64,000 bases of DNA from Nematostella vectensis (Eukaryota; Cnidaria; Anthozoa; Actiniaria; Edwardsiidae), in assembly GCF_932526225.1 (NCBI RefSeq), contig NC_064035.1:9163296-9227295 (forward strand). The letters are read 5' to 3'. This document shows, one piece after another, positions 57,401 through 64,000 of the stretch (positions are counted from its first letter, which is position 1; each line of letters starts with the position of its first letter). The notes beneath the pieces are model-generated. The model was not told where the DNA came from and did not search any database. It worked only from the letters and a program-made list of their open reading frames with translations. The position numbers and the translations under genes are program-made.

Positions 57401-57675
57401 AGCGGTCTCACGTAATCTAGAACGGTTGAGCCTCCAGTGTCCACTATATTAGCTGAATAAACACTGTAAATCCTCCCAGTCGGGTTGGAATATACGTTGG
57501 TGCTGTAAGCCTTTAGTGTAGTCGGTTTGTATTCCGCTGAGCGGTCAAAAGTCTTTGCGAAGAAACCGCCACATTCGGCGGATGTTGGGTGAGTTTCGTG
57601 ACATTTCGCTATAAGTGTCGATTTTCCAATGCCGGCGTCCCCAACTAGCACAAGTTTGAGCGGCTGATACACCAT
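53837..57675 (-). CDS. RHOBTB: RhoBTB-family atypical Rho GTPase with two BTB domains and a CAAX end (5 exons)
   Basis: RhoBTB proteins pair a Rho-like domain with two BTB domains and act as cullin-3 substrate adaptors. Exons 57245-57675, 56710-56945, 55291-56162, 54700-54942 and 53837-54082 join in frame: 2028 bases, 675 aa. The GTPase starts MVYQPLKLVLVGDAGIGKST (good P-loop). Switch II is DTGGST, not DTAGQ, and the base-recognition motif is VGLKPN without the usual D, so GTP binding may be weak. BTB1 is at about 248-372 and BTB2 at about 465-600, with a Pro-rich segment ([12 protein letters not shown]) between them. The family tail follows: WCLHVIATNYTIF and ENREYIEANRWLPRSYLK. The end CTIL is a CAAX box favouring geranylgeranylation. 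The last exon is duplicated at 63436. Divergent from the SLC35B1-like gene. Confidence 0.93.
56245..56410. mobile_element. C-rich repeat shared with 54259-54401
   Basis: CAGGGTCGTAGCA, CCCCTTGCCCCC, AATATT and TATCAATATTTCAAGGCCT correspond to CAGGGCCGTAGCA through CGAGGCCTCAATAG in 54259-54401 and 63858-64000. Lies in a RhoBTB intron. Confidence 0.5.
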
Positions 57676-58382
57676 ATTTTCCCTCTTCTTTCTTTGCCTA
57701 CTTTGTTCGAAGCGAACGCGAACGACCCGGACAAGAATTTATATGAGTGAAGCTTTTATGACAACACTCTTCGGGATATTCCCGTACACATAACAGCTTG
57801 TAGAAAAGGTAAAGAAAATAAATAGAAAATCTCTTCTCCGATGGAAATGAAGTGGCACGTAGTAAAAAATAATTAAAATATCGTCCTTTAAGAAGAAGGA
57901 AAAACTTTTTCCCGCTGAAGCACAAGATCAAACAGGAACACAAAGACGATATGGTATGTCAGTTTGCCATGCGTGACGTAAAAATGCTGAAATAAAGTCA
58001 TTTTGAAGACTCTATTATCATCTCAGAATCCAACAGAAGAACTGTATCTTTTTTTTTTGAAATTGTTAAAGACTGAGTTTCTGTAATCTCAGCCTTTTTT
58101 TAGCTTCCTAAACAAATTTAGGAAGCAAGATGGTGTACAGCGTAAAATATGTACCAACAAATGAGCAGGCAAAAGCGAGAAGTAAAAAAAATTAAAAATA
58201 AAAATGTGTGACGATGGAGTTCAAAGCCAGCAGCCAGCGCTGAGTGAAGAGCTCTGACATCGAATCGTACCGGAACTGGAAGCCGTTTCAGTTCTTCCGC
58301 ATCACGTGATCTTGTAATCACGCTCTACCACGCTTGTAACGTTCCAGTGAAAGAGACTAAAAGCGTTTTGCATGAATTTCTT
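57676..58382. promoter_or_regulatory. Divergent promoter region of RhoBTB and SLC35B1-like
   Basis: 707 bases separate the opposing start codons. The end near SLC35B1 contains TCACGTGA at 58302-58309, a palindromic E-box for bHLH-zip factors, and an out-of-frame upstream ATG at 58371 overlapping the start as a five-codon frame. No clear TATA box. Confidence 0.5.
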
Positions 58383-58829
58383 ATGAATCCTGGCGAACTC
58401 GAGTCAGGGAATATAGTTGATTCGACCGCTATGAGTACGAAGCATAACACCAACCGAGGAAAATTCCTTATCTGCTTTTTGGGAATTTTTTTTATCGTAT
58501 TTTTACTACGGCGTAATTCAAGAGAAAATGTAAGTTGATATAATTTGATTGACCTTTGTCGTAAATGTTGTGTAGTAAGCCTAGTAAGATAAATACTTAT
58601 TCTTTTGGAACATAGAGCCTCTCGAGTTTCAGTATTATCATAGAGCTATGCTAGTCGGAAGAAACTTTCAGACAAAACTCATCGAGCAAATGTATCAAAT
58701 GTATAGACATTTTTAATTTAAAAAAATAATTTCTCTGAATTTTTAATTTGGTCATGGTGAAGGTGAAGAATTTCAAAATTTAGATGAAACTTCATCTTTT
58801 AACACTTGTCGTTTCCTTGTCGATGGTGA

Positions 58830-60060
58830 AAGTTGATGTTGTTGTTGAAGATGCGCTAGGACTCTACCGCGACGACGGACTAGCCATCACAAGCACCATA
58901 CCTAAAAACACAGAAAATATCAAGAAAGAACTATACCGCATCTTCAACAACAACGGACTGCAAATCACCATAGAAGCCAACAAGCGAGTAGTCAACTTCC
59001 TCATCCAGACGTCACATTCTACCTGAACCGCAACACCTACCAGCCTTTCACCAAACCGAACGCCCCACTACAGTACGTCCACCGGGAGAGCGACCACCCA
59101 CCTACCATCACAAAGAATATCCCTGCCAGTATCAACAAACGCTTATCTACACTATCATCAGACAAAGAAACCTTCGACCAAGCCGCCCCACCATACCAGA
59201 AAGCACTCGACGAAAGTGGATATAACTACACGCTGCACTATGAACCAAACACCACAAGCAAACGCAAGAACCGCCAGCGCAACAACATCTTCTGGTACAA
59301 TCCCCCTTTTAGCAAGAACACAAGCACCAACATCGGCCACAGATTCCTCTCACTCATAGACAAGCACTCCCCTAAAGACCACAAACTCAGAAAAATCTTC
59401 AACCGGAACACAATCAAAATCAGTTATAGCTGCATGAGCAACACCAAACAGATAATTGACAGCCACAACAAATGCATAATCGCCTCATCAATAACAACCG
59501 AAGACGCCCTTACCTCCCTCGCCACTGCCAATAACAAAACATGCAACTTCAGACAAAAGAACGCGTGCCCCCTTGACGGAAACTGCCTCCAATCATCTGT
59601 TATCTACCAAGCTACTGTAACAAGAAAGGACAACAACACCTCCGAAACCTACGTAGGACTAACCGAGAATGAATTCAAGACAAGATATAGAAACCACACC
59701 GCCTCATTCTGACACGCTAAACACAGAAACTCGACCGAACTAAGCAAGTACATATGGAGCCTTAAAGACAACGAAATAGAACACTTCATTTCATGGAAAT
59801 GTCATTTCACTCCGCCTACAACAGCTCTAGCAAAAGATGTAATCTCTGCCTCAAAGAAAAACTTATCCTTATCCACCAACCCAAGCTATCAACTTTAAAC
59901 AAGCGTAACGAGCTAGTGTCTTCGTGCCCCCACAGGAACAAAGCCTTGTTATGCAACAGCTGAACTATTCTTCGGCTTTTTTTTAGCTTTTTAACTTATT
60001 TTATACTGAAGAAGGCCGAAGGGCCGAAACGTTTAGTAAATTTTTAATAATGTCTAAAAG
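58830..60060 (+). mobile_element. 5'-truncated Penelope-like retroelement with GIY-YIG endonuclease
   Basis: Begins inside the C-terminal part of reverse transcriptase ([25 protein letters not shown]). After a frameshift near 59000 it continues with NIPASINKRL, YNPPFSKNTSTNIGHRFLSL and a Cys-rich linker (CPLDGNC). The GIY-YIG-type domain shows TYVGLTENEFKTRYRNHTASF, where the usual GIY-YIG first motif is changed. An in-frame stop follows at about 59710, and further degraded sequence runs to 59900. The region after it contains a hammerhead-like core. Order RT then GIY-YIG defines Penelope-like elements. No longer able to encode a full protein. Confidence 0.88.
60006..60031 (+). ncRNA. Hammerhead ribozyme-like core at the Penelope 3' end
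   Basis: CTGAAGA, then GGCC-GAAG-GGCC able to form a 4-bp stem, then GAAAC. This is the order of the hammerhead core CUGANGA, stem II, GAAA. There is one extra A before stem II, and I could not define stems I and III. Hammerheads are known in Penelope-like elements, which raises the likelihood. Confidence 0.4.
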
Positions 60061-60178
60061 TTGGGAATCGTAGCATCTTTCTTCACACTACTATATTTAT
60101 ATTTTCGCTACTGAGCCCTGGTATCTTGGATCCTTTTAGATTGACTGGCTGTTGGCTGACGGGAATTTTCACTCAAGT

Positions 60179-60345
60179 TTATATATATATATATATATAT
60201 TTTTTTTTTTTTTGGGGGGGGGGGGGGGTATTTGTAGTGTGTTATGTTTGGGGGGGGGGGGGTTGTTTTTGGGATGGGGGTATTTGTGATGTGTTATGTT
60301 GGGGGGGATATTTGTGATGTGTTATATTGGGGGGGGGGTTATTGA
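60179..60345 (+). repeat. TA/T-run and G-run minisatellite
   Basis: (TA)n and a T-run lead into four or five G-runs of 7-14 bases, spaced by TATTTGT(A/G)(G/A)TGTGTTAT. The G-runs could form G-quadruplexes on the plus strand. Inside the SLC35B1-like intron. Confidence 0.8.
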
Positions 60346-61138
60346 GGGTATGGTACAGCCTTTCTGTGTGTTTGCGTGACTGCGGGGGCTTGGATATACA
60401 CCTATTTCAAATAAGGTTGCACTAGGAGAATCGTAACCCGTGCAGTGCTTAATGGGTATCAAGCAAATAATCGTAAATAAAATACAAATCCAGGTTTTAA
60501 AACGGTAAAATTCTTGTGTTTGTTCTTATGATCATTCACATGACTTTCAGATACAAGGATTCAGCCATTTATATGCTACTTATGACCTACCCTGGGTGCA
60601 ACCTTTTTTGAAAAAGGTGTATATCTACTCATCAGCTCCTACTGTAGCTGCCAGCTAATATAGACCATGTGGGAATACATTTAGTGTTTTCCTTTTTTTC
60701 AATTTGTTTCGATGCTTTTGTATTTTTGATTAAAAAATTGTGCCTTGTTTTCTCATCTTTCAGCACAAGAACCAAATATGGGGAAGAAAAAGAACCATTT
60801 ACTTATGCTTTGTGTCTGGTGCTTGTGCAATGTATAATCAATGCTTTATTTGCCAAGCTAGGTATGCATGTATAAAAAGTAAACATGAATATATTTTCTC
60901 TTACCTCAAGGAATTATTATAATCTTTGACTTGACCAGATACAAAGTCACCAAAGTACCTAAATTCAAGATTTTTAGCCGGCCTGCCTAGAAGGTAGTCC
61001 TTTTCCAAAACACTTGTTTTTCTAGAAATCATAGCCAAAATTGTTTAAAAATCAGCTAAGAGAAAATATCTAGAAAAGGCTCTTCTTGATGTGTTTTTGT
61101 GCCAGTAACATCTGAATTTAAACTAATAATAGCTAATA

Positions 61139-64000
61139 AAAGCTCTCTGTACGGTTTCACAGGTTTGTCTCTGTAACGAAAAGGTATCTGTATGACATCG
61201 AACATCGACATTTGTACAGTACAAATCTTTTAACTTGTCACATTGTTTAATTGTTTCTCGCATTGTACGTATTGTAAATTATACTCTTTTTCTATCTGCA
61301 CTAGATACCGTTTGATATAACTGACCTTTTCCTTTCAGGGAGAAGTGAAACTGAAAAAAAACCCTAGGATGAATACTACACATGGTGGGAGCCATAACAG
61401 AGAGATATGGATAAGGACGTGCAAAGACAAAAATAATTCGTGAACAACACACTTTTCTCCTTGTAATTCTATTTTAGATAGAATGATAGCATCATTAAAT
61501 TTTTAAAATGGAAATATTTTTTCCATCTTAAGTGACAGTGCTTTTTGTGAAATAAAACACATAAAGATTTGTGCGTAACGTTTTCCCTTCACAAATGAAA
61601 TGTCTCAGTAGCTCTAAGCTGAAAGCAATATCGTAAGGTAGTTAATGAGCCAACTCTCTAACGATATAAATGTTATTAAACAAGGAATGGGCGTGGGGCC
61701 TAAGGCGTGGTATGTGCCCCATAAGCAAAACATGGCAAAACAAAACCGGGCTATTTTTGGTCCTCCTCCGAACCAAAACTATACAAAGACATACACTGCA
61801 GAGGGCGTTTAAGCAGAAGGGGTGGTGGTTGTGGTGGGGGAGGGGCTGGGGGATAAAATGCGATATATAGAACAAAAATCAGAAAGAAAGTACACTCTTA
61901 AAGTAATGCAAGGGAGTTACAACTGAAGTCTTGTGGCTTGACACACATATGATAATAATAATGATAAAAATAGCTTATTTTTTTTCCCTTTGCATAGTCT
62001 TTGACTGAAGGACAGCAACAGAGATAGCGAAGACACAAAATCACTCAGTCTCTTTGGTTTTAATACGTTTTATTTATGCTCTTTTGACTGGATTTTTTTG
62101 GATTGATGGCATTGCCTTCTTTTATCAAAAAAAGTTGAAAATTGTGTAAGAAAGCTTTCTATCATTTTGTTCTATTTTGACTACTAATTACATTCCTGTT
62201 ACGATTACAACAGTTACTATAAACGAAACTCGCATTGTCCTGAGTAACCATTGAAGAACACTAGCTTAGCCGTCTGAATTTAATAGAGGGGTGTTGGGCA
62301 CCCAGATACCCCTACTGAAATACGGCCCAGCCTCAGCTGAAAATTGACGTTCTTATAAAGACAGCCTCGTCCCTAGGCTTTTGCATGGCTTTGACGTCAC
62401 AGGCCCTTTCTGCTCCCGCCCTCGAGAAGTTAGCATGAAGCGTCCGCCATATTGGAAAGTGTGAGTCTGCGCGCAAAGCATCATGGAGCTGACAGAAAGG
62501 GAGTAACCTGGGGACGTGGCTAAAAAAGAGTGTATGACATGCGAGTTGCGTTAATGGGTATCCTGAAGTGATAGCCAAGTCATGATTGTTGGGAAAACTC
62601 ATCGTAAACAGTACACAGCATTTAACACCTTGAATCATCATTTTAATCCTTAAAGTATAAAAATTTATGTACAAGAATTAGACATGAAATTCATAATGAG
62701 ACACCTGTATAGGCCTTTTCTTTACAGAGATTTATTGTAATAAAAAATATAATGCCTTGATACATTGATTACAGTTAAATATTTAAGTTGAGTATTTTAA
62801 TTTTAATAAAGTTTGGTTAAAAGAAATGATTTTTAAAGTGATTTATATCAAAGAAAAAGTATATAATAACTCGTTTCATGGTGTAGAAACATTACGCATA
62901 CATTGATTGTGTAATGAAAATTTGGTAAACATTTTTATTGAGAAGCTGTTGAAATACCCTAATACAAAGAGGCCATTAAGCATAAATTCTTAAATACGAG
63001 GTTTTAAGAGCGGGTGTGGTTCACATGGAAAACAAGTAGATCTCTTTAAGAATTTTTTAATAACACTGAGAATTTTTTTTTAATTCTGTTTCGTAAATTT
63101 TGATCTCTTTTATGCCACACTGATATAAAAAAAATTGGCAAACTTGCACGGACTTGCGCTGTACAGAGTACCGTTTGTATGAAAGCGCGCGAAAAGATGA
63201 AAAAAAAAAATGCTAAACCTTGTGAGTGTAGAAAATCCACGTTTGTATAAACTATAAAAAAACAGTAGTGTTATTTTGTTGCATCTTCCTTATCCTACGA
63301 CTTAACAGGGGCCGAACCCTGGTAAGCAAACTACCTACAAGGTGGTCTAAGCACTGCTCAAGCTAACTGCCTACAAGGTGGTCTAAGCACTGGTCAAGCA
63401 AAATGCCTACAAGGTAAACAAACTGCTTCAGATATTCACAGTATCGTACAGCCACAGTGCTTGGGGCCGTGTCTCTGTATCCTCTCTGGTATCACGATGG
63501 TCCCCCTTGCCCTGTAACTATTCAAAATTTTCAAATATGACCGTGGAAGCCAGCGATTCGCCTCGATATATTCGCGATTTTCCTTCAAGATAGTGTTGTA
63601 CTCGGGCGTCTTCTCGAAGATGGTGTAGTTGGTCGCTATGACATGCAAACACCACATCGTAAGGTACTGTGAGTTGAATGCCTGTAAGTCAAACATAGAT
63701 GGATTAGTGTTACTTGGTTATGTGCTGGCCCACCGTTTGCATTACCACGCATTCTTATGCCTCAGGGCGCAGATCTTGGCGACTGTTGACGTCATAACAC
63801 GCGTGTGCTTCCAAAAAGAGGCGCCAATATTTTAGACGTAATTATTGGGGTTCTCTCAGGGCCGTAGCACGTCCCCTTCCCCCAATATTTTAAAAATATA
63901 TATCCAAATGACGAGTTGGGGCGTTACTGTGCCCCCAGTACTTTCATAATGTTTCTTTATCAAGCCCCCTAATAATTCGAGGCCTCAATAGCTGTACTAT
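61139..64000. repeat. Segmental duplication, copy 2
   Basis: Near-identical to 51508-54401. The left junction lies about 280 bases after SLC35B1-like exon 2; the right side runs off the window. Copies share AAAGCTCTCTG at the junction, possible microhomology. Confidence 0.95.
63436..63681 (-). CDS. RHOBTB: Terminal exon of a second RhoBTB gene (partial)
   Basis: 246 bases encoding 81 residues and a stop, matching exon 5 of the 53837 gene. One amino-acid change is visible (HGPKHCGC in place of HCPKHCGC), and the CTIL end is kept. The acceptor site is conserved. The other exons would lie beyond 64000. The exon looks functional, so a second complete gene is likely but unproven. Confidence 0.8.
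   Translation of the reverse strand, partial: AFNSQYLTMWCLHVIATNYTIFEKTPEYNTILKENREYIEANRWLPRSYLKILNSYRARGTIVIPERIQRHGPKHCGCTIL

Larger units (their letters stand above)
58383..60861 (+). pseudogene. SLC35B1: SLC35B1-like ER nucleotide-sugar/ATP transporter, exons 1-2 with frameshift
   Basis: SLC35B1 is an ER membrane carrier of the drug/metabolite transporter fold. Exon 1 (58383-58529) encodes a variable start, then KFLICFLGIF of the first membrane helix. After a run of eight T at 58486-58493 the matching frame changes by one base: LSYFYYGVIQEKI is read in the next frame. Exon 2 (60764-60861) continues in that second frame with TRTKYGEEKEPFTYALCLVL and CIINALFAKL, like the human protein. 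One T too many fits both halves. No third exon is found before the duplicated block at 61139. Either this is a truncated duplicate, or the T-run is a sequencing error and later exons lie beyond the window. A Penelope-like element fills the intron. Confidence 0.75.

Noticed and set aside
1-64000. tRNA, rRNA or other structural RNA genes
   Set aside because: None was recognised by eye. A covariance-model scan would be needed to exclude diverged ones.

Overview
This is eukaryotic nuclear DNA from an animal. The genes are intron-rich with GT-AG splice sites, and the intergenic and intronic DNA is AT-rich and full of small inverted-repeat transposons. The best guess is an anthozoan cnidarian of the sea-anemone type: the proteins sit close to human orthologues, and the Penelope-like and Ty3/Gypsy elements look like those familiar from cnidarians. 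That placement is inference; nothing in the window names the species. All exon models were read by eye from splice sites, reading frame and remembered family sequence. Every multi-exon model keeps frame across every junction except SLC35B1.

Layout. 1-1741: flank with a pogo-like MITE. 1742-9711 (-): citrate synthase, 11 exons, 467 aa. 9712-13045: CRE-bearing promoter and repeats. 13046-15297 (+): a four-exon gene for an unnamed 304-aa protein. 16509-24515 (-): TATDN1, 12 exons, 303 aa. 24928-42084 (+): CFAP70 (TTC18), 31 exons, 1118 aa, sharing a 412-bp divergent promoter with TATDN1 that holds an RFX X-box. An intact Ty3/Gypsy element with identical LTRs lies in a CFAP70 intron. 42454-43404 (-): an intronless GNAT acetyltransferase of the histidine N-acetyltransferase/NAT16 type. 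43405-53836: mostly repeats, including a 26-copy 31-bp satellite. 53837-57675 (-): an atypical RhoBTB, 5 exons, 675 aa, ending in a CAAX box. 58383-60861 (+): the first two exons of an SLC35B1-like ER nucleotide-sugar transporter with a frameshift, and a degraded Penelope-like element in its intron. 61139-64000: a second near-identical copy of 51508-54401, ending with the terminal exon of a second RhoBTB gene.

The genes are not one pathway. Citrate synthase is mitochondrial, CFAP70 is axonemal, and the 13046 gene may be ciliary. The most informative structure is the right third. A tandem duplication with a period of about 9.6 kb appears to have copied RhoBTB and the start of SLC35B1. The copy seen here keeps a complete RhoBTB and a truncated, frameshifted SLC35B1. 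An older, diverged copy of the RhoBTB downstream region lies at 43692-44745, so this locus seems to have duplicated more than once.
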